Source of the DNA: a virus
Strand: one strand, 5' to 3'
Virus record (IMG/VR): IMGVR_UViG_3300031951_000557
Coordinates: 1-37,035 of that record
DNA length: 37,035 bases
A model generated the notes under the pieces. That model did not search any database, was not told the DNA's origin, and saw nothing but the letters and a program-made list of their open reading frames with translations. Both the position numbers and the translations under genes were made by a program. Shown here piece after piece: positions 15,452-21,240 of the stretch. The stretch's first letter is position 1, and every line of letters starts with the position of its first letter.

Positions 15452-15815
15452 CAATGACCTACCAAGTATCAGAGAAGTTCTTATCCACTACGGAGCGAAC
15501 TTACGACAAACTCACGGGCAAGTTAATCTCAAGTGTCCTTTCCATTCCGACACGCACCAATCTGGAAGTGCGAATCTCAACGATAACATATTCATCTGCT
15601 TCGCCTGTGGAGTCCAAGGTAACAGTTTACAAATTATCGCACAACGAGAAGGGGTAAACATCCGTGAAGCAAAGTCAATCGCAGAAGGATTTACTACGCA
15701 AGGCAACAACCAAGTACGCGGGAAACATCTTTCAGGCTCAAAGTTACCTAGCAAGCAGGGGAATACCAATAGAAGCAGCACGTCTGGCGCAATTAGGCGT
15801 AGTCGCGGAGCCTGA
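15438..15815 (+). CDS. Primase zinc-binding (CHC2) part
   Basis: Residues 1-85 form a DnaG-type CHC2 zinc domain: Cys33 and His36 in KCPFHSDTH, Cys54 and Cys57 in IFICFACGVQGN, then the conserved end REGVNIREAKSIAEGF. Beyond residue 85 the sequence becomes Ser/Gly/Arg-rich and unlike a primase, while the neighbouring frame takes over with convincing primase sequence. So the useful part ends near 15692, and a +1 shift there (GGA TTT, skip A, CTA CGC) would join it to the Toprim part. Read as written, the protein has 125 residues and overlaps the next by 152 bases. It recognises the template for RNA primer synthesis. Confidence 0.8.
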   Translation: MLKIDNDLPSIREVLIHYGANLRQTHGQVNLKCPFHSDTHQSGSANLNDNIFICFACGVQGNSLQIIAQREGVNIREAKSIAEGFTTQGNNQVRGKHLSGSKLPSKQGNTNRSSTSGAIRRSRGA

Positions 15816-16284
15816 GATTGGTCACGAACAATATGCTGGAAGACTTTCAATCCCTTACATCACTAAGACTGGTGTTGTAGACCTAAGATTTCGCTCTTTA
15901 AACCCTGCTGTTGAGCCTAAATATATGGGTTTAACAGGTGCTGAAACCAAGATGTATAACGTCCTAGATATTGATAGGGCTGGTGATTTTATTGGTGTAT
16001 GTGAAGGTGAACTAGACACAATTACTATGTCTAGTTGTATTGGTATACCCTGTATTGGTGTACCTGGAGCCAACAGTTGGAAGAAGCATTACACAAGATT
16101 GCTTGCCGACTTTGAACGGGTATTTATATTTGCAGATGGTGACCAACCAGGCACAGAATTTGCACGAAGTTTGGCTAGAGAATTACCAGTAACAATAGTT
16201 CAACTCCCCGAAGGCGAAGATGTAAACAGTATGTACGTGTCAAACGGGGCACACTACTTTAGGGATAAGATTGAAGTAAAATAA
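15664..16284 (+). CDS. Primase Toprim catalytic part
   Basis: A 206-residue protein with a GTG start inside the CHC2 gene. Residues 20-50 (QAQSYLASRGIPIEAARLAQLG) match the region before the primase core. The Toprim domain has Glu114 in CEGELDT and the metal-binding Asp158/Asp160 in FADGDQPG, plus GVPGANSWKKHY between them. Together with the upstream zinc part it makes a short DnaG-like primase lacking a helicase-binding tail. Overlapping two-frame primases are common in actinobacteriophages, so the split may be a conserved arrangement with coupled translation or a programmed +1 shift. Confidence 0.85.
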   Translation: MKQSQSQKDLLRKATTKYAGNIFQAQSYLASRGIPIEAARLAQLGVVAEPEIGHEQYAGRLSIPYITKTGVVDLRFRSLNPAVEPKYMGLTGAETKMYNVLDIDRAGDFIGVCEGELDTITMSSCIGIPCIGVPGANSWKKHYTRLLADFERVFIFADGDQPGTEFARSLARELPVTIVQLPEGEDVNSMYVSNGAHYFRDKIEVK

Positions 16285-16285
16285 T

Positions 16286-16657
16286 TTGGACTACGATTTT
16301 GATGAAGAGCCACACAATTACTGCAATGAATGTGACACACAGTTTGACGATTCATTTCAGTTAATAGACCATTTGCTAGAAGATGATGAAGAGTTTGACC
16401 CTTACTATCTGCTACCCAATGCATTTAAACTTCACTTGGGTTCTCTGTTAAGGTTTATGTATATCCACGCAGATGAACCAGAACAGATTAGGATGATTAG
16501 TCAATCAACTTATGTGACTCTATTCGCGGCAGAAAATGGCTATGACCTAGTAGATGAACTGGTTGAGGATATGATTGTCAAGTCTGCGGTGCAGAATATA
16601 GATGAAGAGATAAGAAAATTACTATCAAAGGATACCAATGAAGAAGGCGGAGCGTGA
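16286..16657 (+). CDS. Acidic protein with C2H2-like finger
   Basis: A 123-residue acidic protein; TTG start at 16286, one base after the primase stop, with GAAG 10 bases upstream. YCNECDTQFDDSFQLIDHLL near residue 12 has the C-x2-C ... H layout of a single zinc finger, with only one clear His (followed by an acidic run), so metal binding is uncertain. The rest is helical (LHLGSLLRFMYIHADEPEQI, ENGYDLVDELVEDMIV). Possibly a transcription or DNA-mimic factor; function unknown. Confidence 0.65.
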   Translation: MDYDFDEEPHNYCNECDTQFDDSFQLIDHLLEDDEEFDPYYLLPNAFKLHLGSLLRFMYIHADEPEQIRMISQSTYVTLFAAENGYDLVDELVEDMIVKSAVQNIDEEIRKLLSKDTNEEGGA

Positions 16658-16784
16658 AGAGATATGGCAGATTATAACCCATCTGGTAGAACAAGGCTTG
16701 AACGTCAAGACGTACTCAGTAGAGGACAAAACTCTGATAGTAACAATTCACATTCCGATACTAACTGGGCAGAATTTGAATTAA
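16638..16784 (+). CDS. Possible small overlapping protein
   Basis: A 48-residue reading frame starting MKKAEREEIWQIITHLVEQG and continuing with beta-like sequence (VKTYSVEDKTLIVTIHIP). It overlaps the previous gene by 20 bases and the next by 121 bases in another frame. It looks like a folded small alpha/beta protein, while the overlapping N-terminus of the next gene is polar and disordered. Codon third positions are more GC-rich than the competing frame, which speaks against it. The evidence does not settle which frame is used. Confidence 0.4.
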   Translation: MKKAEREEIWQIITHLVEQGLNVKTYSVEDKTLIVTIHIPILTGQNLN

Positions 16785-17050
16785 ATGTAAGAGATGTGAT
16801 GCTAGAACTAGGTGACCTGCTCATCAAGAAACACAAAGATTATGGACCAAAGAATATTAGCAACTCTCCCTATGGTGCTACCAATGGTCTTGTTGTCCGT
16901 ATGTGGGACAAGATTGCACGCATTGTAAACCTCACCAAAGACGGCAAGAAGGTAACGGCAGAGAACGAACCTCTTGAGGATTCCTTCAAGGACATAGCAA
17001 ATTATGGTATAATTGGGCTACTCGTGCTTAGAGGGAAGTGGGATAATTGA
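16664..17050 (+). CDS. Nmad1/DUF1599-like protein
   Basis: A 128-residue protein. The N-terminal 35 residues are polar and probably disordered. From residue 40 it matches the DUF1599 (nucleotide modification associated domain 1) pattern: LGDLLIKKHKDYGPKNI, GLVVRMWDKIARIVNL, then PLEDSFKDIANYGIIGLL. The HKDYG, R-x-x-DK and D-x-ANY positions are the conserved family residues. Family members occur in phages and have been predicted to act in nucleotide or base modification; the reaction is not established. A later start in the same frame (ATG at 16799) would drop the disordered part. Confidence 0.75.
   Translation: MADYNPSGRTRLERQDVLSRGQNSDSNNSHSDTNWAEFELNVRDVMLELGDLLIKKHKDYGPKNISNSPYGATNGLVVRMWDKIARIVNLTKDGKKVTAENEPLEDSFKDIANYGIIGLLVLRGKWDN
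17008..17013 (+). promoter_or_regulatory. Extended -10-like box inside gene
   Basis: TGGTATAAT at 17005-17013 has the extended -10 form, and TTCAAG lies 17 bases upstream of the TATAAT. It is inside the DUF1599-like gene and could start an internal transcript for the PD-(D/E)XK-like and sigma-like genes. Chance occurrence cannot be excluded. Confidence 0.25.
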
Positions 17051-17434
17051 TTGAAAGAACAAGAGTTATTTGACTGGCTTAAGTCAGAACATTACTCGGA
17101 TTTAGAGCACTCCCCCAATGAGTTTGATGCCTTTGATTGCACAACACACGAACATAAGATGTTTATTGAACTTAAATCACGCAAGACTCACTACCCATCC
17201 CTGCTTATAGAGAAAATAAAGTTTGACTTCTTGCTTGAGCAAGCACGCTTGCTACAATATGAACCATATTATATTAACTACACACCAGAAGGTGTCTTCT
17301 CTTTCCATCTTCACTCAGTTGGTGATATAGATTGGCAAGATAAATGGCTACCAATTACTACTGAGTTTGCTAATAAGAATAATAAAATGAAGATGGTTGG
17401 CTTTATTCCTGTTGAAGTTGGGGTTAAACTCTGA
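17051..17434 (+). CDS. Small PD-(D/E)XK-like protein
   Basis: A 127-residue protein with a TTG start directly after the upstream stop. FDAFDCTTHEHKMFIELKSRK (Asp29, Glu40, Lys42) has the D-x(10)-ExK spacing of the restriction-endonuclease fold, followed by a helix KIKFDFLLEQARLL and strands. It lacks an obvious partner domain. It may be a nuclease acting on host or phage DNA, or a degenerate structural member. The stop overlaps the next ATG (CTGATGG). This is the third such fold in this operon. Confidence 0.65.
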   Translation: MKEQELFDWLKSEHYSDLEHSPNEFDAFDCTTHEHKMFIELKSRKTHYPSLLIEKIKFDFLLEQARLLQYEPYYINYTPEGVFSFHLHSVGDIDWQDKWLPITTEFANKNNKMKMVGFIPVEVGVKL

Positions 17435-18108
17435 TGGAATGGGAACGCATACAACGCTGGGAATATATAGTTGATGCTGTCGGTGCTGAGTACCACAGGA
17501 AGTTTAACATTGATGCTGAAGATATACGTCAGATATTATTCCAATGGTTTGTTGAGCACCCAAATAAGTTAGATACTTGGGAGGCTATCGGTGAGAAGGA
17601 TGCAAAGAACTTAATCTATCGTAGCCTACGCAACCAAGCATTAGATTATTGTCAGGCTTGGAAGGCTAAGTCTGGTGGGTATGAGACATCTGATTTGTTT
17701 TATTATGAAGGCGATATGGTTGAGGCTTTGTTGCCCTCTGTCATCAGAGGTGAAATGAGTATTACTCAAAAGTTAAACCTTGCTGGTGGTGGCAGACCCT
17801 CTGCTCCATCTGAAGGTGGCAACCTTATGGCTATGATGATTGAGATTGATGCTGGGTATTGGAAGTTACCTAAAGATGACAGGAAGTTATTGTTCCTACG
17901 CTATGCAGAGACAATGGACTTTGGTGACATCGCAAGTGAAATGGAATTAGGTTCAGAAGATACTGCACGAATGAGACACAAGCGTGCAATACGCAAATTA
18001 ATCAATAAAATAGGGGGTTTTAAGCCCTATCGTGATGATGACTTTGAAGTTCAATCATCCTCTGATAGTGATGCCTCTGCTGGGTCTACATACAAAGCCT
18101 CTGAATAG
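17434..18108 (+). CDS. Sigma-70-like transcription factor
   Basis: A 224-residue protein with a sigma region 2-like N-terminus (FNIDAEDIRQILFQWFVEHP, then NLIYRSLRNQALDYCQAWKA) and a region 4-like helix-turn-helix near residues 145-195 (LPKDDRKLLFLRYAETMDFG, DIASEMELGSEDTARMRHKR). Proteins of this layout are annotated as sigma factors in actinobacteriophages and would direct host RNA polymerase to phage promoters. The last 20 residues are Ser/Asp-rich and overlap an opposite-strand gene by 58 bases. Last gene of the early + operon. Confidence 0.75.
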   Translation: MEWERIQRWEYIVDAVGAEYHRKFNIDAEDIRQILFQWFVEHPNKLDTWEAIGEKDAKNLIYRSLRNQALDYCQAWKAKSGGYETSDLFYYEGDMVEALLPSVIRGEMSITQKLNLAGGGRPSAPSEGGNLMAMMIEIDAGYWKLPKDDRKLLFLRYAETMDFGDIASEMELGSEDTARMRHKRAIRKLINKIGGFKPYRDDDFEVQSSSDSDASAGSTYKASE

Positions 18109-18209
18109 TTGTCGTAGAACTCTTCAATCTCTTTACCACTAGCAAACTGTAAGGTGTCATTTTGTGGCGCACAATTAGTGCAACCACCGTTCTCACATAC
18201 TTCACACAT
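18051..18209 (-). CDS. Small Cys-rich acidic protein
   Basis: A 52-residue protein from ATG 18209, chosen because AGGAGG lies 5 bases upstream (18215-18220). MCEVCENGGCTNCAPQN places four Cys in 11 residues, a zinc-knuckle-like cluster, followed by an acidic tail (KEIEEFYDNYSEALYVDP). It is the last gene of the - strand operon, and its 3' end overlaps the end of the sigma-like gene on the other strand. Function unknown. Confidence 0.7.
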   Translation of the reverse strand: MCEVCENGGCTNCAPQNDTLQFASGKEIEEFYDNYSEALYVDPAEASLSEDD

Positions 18210-18210
18210 C

Positions 18211-18378
18211 TTATCCTCCTGTACTGTAGAAACCTGTGCCATTAAACTTTACTGCTGGTGCTGAGTATACTCTGCTCATTATCATTTGACAACAACTTGG
18301 CTCTCTGTCTTCACCAAACCCACGCTCAAACTCTATTGTGATTCCACATTTATCACACTTGTAATCATAGGTTGGCAT
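18211..18378 (-). CDS. FmdB-like zinc-ribbon protein
   Basis: A 55-residue protein starting MPTYDYKCDKCGITIEFERG, the hallmark of the FmdB family of small zinc ribbons. The second half of the ribbon is SCCQM instead of a full C-x2-C, then MSRVYSAPAVKFNGTGFYSTGG, also as in FmdB. It ends one base before the next ATG; its final GGAGG codons serve as that gene's ribosome binding site. FmdB proteins are thought to be regulators, but their role is not established. Confidence 0.8.
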   Translation of the reverse strand: MPTYDYKCDKCGITIEFERGFGEDREPSCCQMIMSRVYSAPAVKFNGTGFYSTGG

Positions 18379-18551
18379 TAACTATCCCAATCAATCGGTG
18401 TTGGTGCTGTGCTAATCGTTCCACAATCTTTGCAGGTCTGGTTTAAATCATACCAAGCAACATCTCGTTCAGTATCATCCCACATTACATTGATGGTAAA
18501 GACTTTACAACCACAGATACACGCTGTGGTAGGAATACCTCTCAAATCCAT
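18378..18551 (-). CDS. Small zinc-binding protein
   Basis: A 57-residue protein (MDLRGIPTTACICGCKVFTI start) with CICGC and CKDCG separated by about 25 residues, a zinc-ribbon layout, and an acidic, Trp-rich middle (MWDDTERDVAWYD). It overlaps the next gene by one base (TAATG). Function unknown. Confidence 0.75.
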   Translation of the reverse strand: MDLRGIPTTACICGCKVFTINVMWDDTERDVAWYDLNQTCKDCGTISTAPTPIDWDS

Positions 18552-18553
18552 TT

Positions 18554-18970
18554 TCAATACCAGTTCCTGCGTAAACTATGCGACCAAGCCTTGCAGGGGG
18601 TGCCGTAGCGATGTCCGATGTAGCGATAGGCTCTTAGTATCTGTGTCGCTGGGTCTTGAGACTTCTCTTTTAGTACCTGTCCTATGCCGTAGGCGGTGGA
18701 CTTAGGGTTGTTTGCAAAATGGTCAAAGCGACTTTCTTTTGTGAACAATTTTACAATGCATTGTTGCTGAGTTTTGTTCCAACCATAGCCAACTTGGGCA
18801 AAGTTCATAGCCATTTTTTTATTGGCTCTCTTCTCTTCCATAGTTGCCTTAGTTCTTTGAACAGGCTTCTCGTGCTTGCTTATCTTTATCTCCACATCAA
18901 CTGTCTTGTTAATTGGAAATGAAATCAGGGCAATAACTAAAACAGATACTGCTAGTAGTCTTGTTGTCAT
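18554..18970 (-). CDS. Secreted SLT lysozyme-like transglycosylase
   Basis: A 138-residue exported protein: N-terminal signal or anchor (RLLAVSVLVIALISFPI), a basic linker, then an SLT domain with catalytic Glu79 in KLFTKESRFDHFA, AYGIGQVL, and the end HRYGTPCKAWSHSLRRNWY. Cys71 and Cys126 probably form a disulphide. This arrangement is typical of actinobacterial transglycosylases that cut the glycan strands of peptidoglycan. It is encoded away from the lysis cassette, among regulators, and carries its own export signal, so it may act on the wall during infection rather than at final lysis. One-base overlap with WhiB upstream. Confidence 0.88.
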   Translation of the reverse strand: MTTRLLAVSVLVIALISFPINKTVDVEIKISKHEKPVQRTKATMEEKRANKKMAMNFAQVGYGWNKTQQQCIVKLFTKESRFDHFANNPKSTAYGIGQVLKEKSQDPATQILRAYRYIGHRYGTPCKAWSHSLRRNWY

Positions 18971-19314
18971 CAGGCTATCTTACCAAGTTCAGCAGCAACA
19001 TTGTGTCTGTGTCGCTTTTCAGCCGTATAAATCTCAGGATTTTCCCTATTTGTCAGTAGTTTATAGCGTTCTGACATCAATAAACCACCCCAAATGGTGC
19101 CCCAACCACCCCAATACTGAATGTTTTCTGAGTCAAGTCCTTCTTGTAAGCACTCATTCTTTACGGGACACCTACGACAGATTGTAATTGCTTCAACACT
19201 ACGCAACACCTGCAACCTTTGCTCGTCTGCAAACCTAGCGTTCTCGTAGTGCCATAGGTCAGGGTCAGGGTGATTGTTACAACTTCCGTCTTTATGCCAA
19301 CTCTTATCTCGCAT
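18970..19314 (-). CDS. whiB: WhiB-family transcription regulator
   Basis: A 114-residue protein with the four iron-sulphur Cys of WhiB proteins (Cys12, Cys46, Cys49, Cys55; the last three as ICRRCPVKNEC) and the family turn GGWGTIWGG at 69-77, followed by a basic C-terminal region (EKRHRHNV) for DNA contact. WhiB proteins bind the primary sigma factor and alter promoter choice; they occur only in actinobacteria and their phages. A phage copy can displace the host version. Together with the sigma-like factor it points to planned control of host RNA polymerase. Confidence 0.92.
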   Translation of the reverse strand: MRDKSWHKDGSCNNHPDPDLWHYENARFADEQRLQVLRSVEAITICRRCPVKNECLQEGLDSENIQYWGGWGTIWGGLLMSERYKLLTNRENPEIYTAEKRHRHNVAAELGKIA

Positions 19315-19402
19315 TTTGGTACCCTCTCCACGACTTCCAGTATGAAATCCATTTTCTATGGTAGCGAATTGCCAGCATAGTTAGTATAAGTAAAGTTGCC
19401 AC
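19304..19402 (-). CDS. Possible small membrane peptide
   Basis: A 32-residue frame from GTG 19402, two bases after the upstream stop, with a membrane segment (VATLLILTMLAIRY) and a basic aromatic tail (HRKWISYWKSWRGYQNAR). The frame stays open upstream without a clear start and reads like a longer membrane protein, so a frameshift or an overlapping start is possible. Overlaps WhiB's start by 11 bases. Confidence 0.45.
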   Translation of the reverse strand: MATLLILTMLAIRYHRKWISYWKSWRGYQNAR

Positions 19403-19404
19403 TA

Positions 19405-19641
19405 TCAAACAGCCCGCAAGTGGCGAACCTGTAATACATTCTCCGCTTCTGAGTGGTGGATGTCCTCATAACCAACCTCACTTCTTGATTGGTGAGAGTA
19501 AAGCCATTCATCTTGGTGCGCTGGTGTCATAGCATTCCAAATTGGGGGTAGTTCTGTGCCCTCTGGTAGCCAGACATTAACAACACGCACACCTTCAACC
19601 TTATAACTTATCTGAAATTGTCTATCCGTTGTATCCGTCAT
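19405..19641 (-). CDS. Small phage protein, unknown
   Basis: A 78-residue protein from ATG 19641 (MTDTTDRQFQISYKVEGVRV). It has beta strands, then WLPEGTELPPIWNAMTPAHQ and a helical end (DEWLYSHQ... HHSEAENVLQVRHLRAV). Its first bases overlap the upstream gene by 20. No family recognised; the pattern of aromatic and Pro residues suggests a folded domain. Confidence 0.65.
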   Translation of the reverse strand: MTDTTDRQFQISYKVEGVRVVNVWLPEGTELPPIWNAMTPAHQDEWLYSHQSRSEVGYEDIHHSEAENVLQVRHLRAV

Positions 19642-19843
19642 CTTCAAACTCCGTTTCACTAGTATGTTCTTCTTCGCACTTAGGGCATTTCCACTCTGCG
19701 TACACATAGCAGACATCGTGCTTGTATTCTTTGGTGCAAGGAACCTCTCCCGTCCAACCGCAATCACAATCAAACTCCCACACATCATCGTAAGTCTGAG
19801 CGAAAGTAGCGGGGTCTCCTGTCATCCACATTGGCTCACTCAT
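19622..19843 (-). CDS. Small zinc-ribbon protein
   Basis: A 73-residue protein from ATG 19843 (MSEPMWMTGDPATFAQTYDD); a TTG at 19855 is an alternative start but lies right against GGAGA. CDCGWTGEVPC and CPKCEEEH form a zinc ribbon in the middle, followed by an acidic tail (TSETEFEDDGYNG). It overlaps the upstream gene by 8 bases. Unknown role. Confidence 0.72.
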   Translation of the reverse strand: MSEPMWMTGDPATFAQTYDDVWEFDCDCGWTGEVPCTKEYKHDVCYVYAEWKCPKCEEEHTSETEFEDDGYNG

Positions 19844-19955
19844 TCTTGTCTTCAATCTCCTTTAAAAGTTCCTGTCTGATAATTGAAAGTTCAATCAACC
19901 TATTAGCACCATCTATAAGTGCCGTCCAACTTACTTCTTCAGTTTCCTGTTCCAC
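19836..19955 (-). CDS. Small helical protein
   Basis: A 39-residue frame from GTG 19955 (VEQETEEVSWTALIDGANRL start), continuing IELSIIRQELLKEIEDKNE. It is a single amphipathic helix, overlapping the nuclease end by 17 bases and the next gene by 8. GGGGAC precedes the start. Supported mainly by dense packing with neighbours. Confidence 0.5.
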   Translation of the reverse strand: MEQETEEVSWTALIDGANRLIELSIIRQELLKEIEDKNE

Positions 19956-20343
19956 ATTGTCCCCACTTTCCTAGTTTGTTTTCTTTAGCGTAGTAGTACG
20001 CCCTTAGTATGTCAAGGGAATGGACTCCCCTTTTGCCATTGTAAAAGTAAGGCACTCCTGCCCCCTGTCGTACCATTTCAACATTTAAATTCTGCTTTCC
20101 AACATAGAGATAGGCTAGTTTCCTGCCGTACTCATCCCTTTTGTTTAGGGTTTTGTCAGTCACCACAGATACGCTTGCCTTACCTATCAGTTTTTTAAGT
20201 AAGGCTTTTGCTTCATCGTGATAGCACTCCCCTATTTCGGGTGTGTCTATCTGAACCAGTCGCACTCTGTCATTGCCATACCTAATCGTGTCTCCGTCTA
20301 TTACAACAGGATTAAAGATTAAAGATAGGGCTAGAACAAGCAC
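19939..20343 (-). CDS. Secreted thermonuclease-like (SNase) protein
   Basis: A 134-residue protein with GTG start 20343. A short hydrophobic N-terminus (MLVLALSLIFNPVV) looks like a minimal signal or anchor. SNase active-site residues are all present: Asp18 in IDGDTIR, Arg28 in RVRLVQI, Asp33, Thr34 and Glu36 in DTPEIGE, and Arg74 in DEYGRKLAYL. The family cuts DNA and RNA using calcium. If exported, it may degrade DNA outside the cell or exclude incoming DNA; if retained, it may digest host DNA. Compared with staphylococcal nuclease the C-terminal helix is short. It overlaps the next gene. Confidence 0.9.
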   Translation of the reverse strand: MLVLALSLIFNPVVIDGDTIRYGNDRVRLVQIDTPEIGECYHDEAKALLKKLIGKASVSVVTDKTLNKRDEYGRKLAYLYVGKQNLNVEMVRQGAGVPYFYNGKRGVHSLDILRAYYYAKENKLGKWGQCGTGN

Positions 20344-20493
20344 CTATAATCCTTGCTCTCTGTTGTGCTCAATCATCTTATCCATAGCGCAATCATCACA
20401 GACTGGTTCAATCCATACATCACTTCTTGCAATCTCCCAACCGCAAAAGGTACACACCACCATTGGTTGCTTTAACATCTCTTGCTTGTTCAT
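20344..20493 (-). CDS. Small zinc-ribbon protein
   Basis: A 49-residue protein (MNKQEMLKQPMVVCTFCGWE start) with CTFC and CDDC about 15 residues apart, then a helix (MDKMIEHNREQGL). GACGGGAG is the ribosome binding site. It overlaps the upstream stop (TAATG) and ends just before the nuclease GTG. Confidence 0.75.
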   Translation of the reverse strand: MNKQEMLKQPMVVCTFCGWEIARSDVWIEPVCDDCAMDKMIEHNREQGL

Positions 20494-20612
20494 TAGTAAC
20501 TCCCGTCCTTAGTAGATACCCAACCACACCCGTCACAGGTAACTTTGCCTTCCATTGTCTGACTGTCTCCTGTCATTACTCTTGCACATACCCAGCATTT
20601 TCCATAACTCAT
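20493..20612 (-). CDS. Small zinc-ribbon protein
   Basis: A 39-residue protein (MSYGKCWVCARVMTGDSQTM start) consisting almost only of a zinc ribbon, CWVC and CDGCGW. The leader GACGGGAGTATAGAAAATG closely resembles that of the genes at 22648 and 21829. ATGA overlap with its upstream neighbour. Confidence 0.75.
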   Translation of the reverse strand: MSYGKCWVCARVMTGDSQTMEGKVTCDGCGWVSTKDGSY

Positions 20613-20800
20613 TTTCTATACTCCCGTCCGTGTTCGCATTCGTTGATAGGGTACAAACAATCCCCACAGATAGCAAGCCTAGGGCAATCATCGTATGGAA
20701 ATTGTTCCTGCTCTTCACAAGCACACCAATTAAATTGTGCCACTTGCTTGGCGTGTGTAAGTTCTGCTAAGTCGCTCCAATACATAACTTCTTGGCTCAT
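20609..20800 (-). CDS. Small Cys-rich protein
   Basis: A 63-residue protein with six Cys: WCACEEQEQ, DDCPRLAICGDC and NECEHG. Enough ligands for more than one metal site. The N-terminal 20 residues (SQEVMYWSDLAELTHAKQV) look helical. ATGA-type overlap with both neighbours. Unknown role. Confidence 0.75.
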   Translation of the reverse strand: MSQEVMYWSDLAELTHAKQVAQFNWCACEEQEQFPYDDCPRLAICGDCLYPINECEHGREYRK

Positions 20801-20934
20801 ACTTCACACTCCAACATAGTGCCCCAGCACCAACCGTTATCAACCCACCATAAGTTTGCTGATACTTGCCACAAGCCCCACAGGGCTAAGGCTAGGGCAA
20901 TCCCTACTACTATCTTTCCTCTTCTAGTTAGCAT
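20797..20934 (-). CDS. Small membrane or secreted protein
   Basis: A 45-residue protein (MLTRRGKIVVGIALALALWG start) with a basic N-terminus, one hydrophobic segment and a Trp-rich outside part (NLWWVDNGWCWGTMLECEV) containing two Cys that could pair. Topology would put the Trp-rich tail outside the membrane. Could act at the cell surface, for example in exclusion; not known. Confidence 0.72.
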   Translation of the reverse strand: MLTRRGKIVVGIALALALWGLWQVSANLWWVDNGWCWGTMLECEV

Positions 20935-21094
20935 TACGCATTAACCCCTCTTCTAGGTAGTCACTTATCGCATTGACTACATCGCCTCTGTCTGCATTAG
21001 TGGTGAGAATAAGTTCAATCCTCACAATTTCGTTGCCTTCTGTATCGTGCTCAATGTCTCCTGTCTTGTACTCCCACTCATCCCAAAGTTTCAT
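20924..21094 (-). CDS. Small acidic alpha/beta protein
   Basis: A 56-residue protein (MKLWDEWEYKTGDIEHDTEG start) with beta strand EIVRIELILTTN and helix RGDVVNAISDYLEEGL. It overlaps both neighbours (11 and 4 bases). Looks folded; no family recognised. Confidence 0.7.
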   Translation of the reverse strand: MKLWDEWEYKTGDIEHDTEGNEIVRIELILTTNADRGDVVNAISDYLEEGLMRNAN

Positions 21095-21240
21095 TCTGCC
21101 GTCTCCATTTCATAACCCGTAATAATCCACGCACTATTGAGAATCGCACTCTGCCACTCTCCACAATGCTCGCAAGAATAATCTGCATTTATCGTGGAAA
21201 GTACCAACCCACGCAATCCACAGAATCTACATTTATCCAT
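21091..21240 (-). CDS. Small zinc-ribbon protein
   Basis: A 49-residue protein from ATG 21240, picked for its one-base overlap with the upstream stop; a longer in-frame reading begins inside that gene. CRFCGLRG and CEHCGEW are a full zinc ribbon 17 residues apart. The rest (AILNSAWIITGYEMETAE) is short. Confidence 0.75.
   Translation of the reverse strand: MDKCRFCGLRGLVLSTINADYSCEHCGEWQSAILNSAWIITGYEMETAE

Noticed and set aside
19883-19897. 15-base repeat TTGAAAGTTCAATCA also found near 22771
   Set aside because: One copy is inside a coding region, and a single 15-base match in a window of this size can occur by chance.
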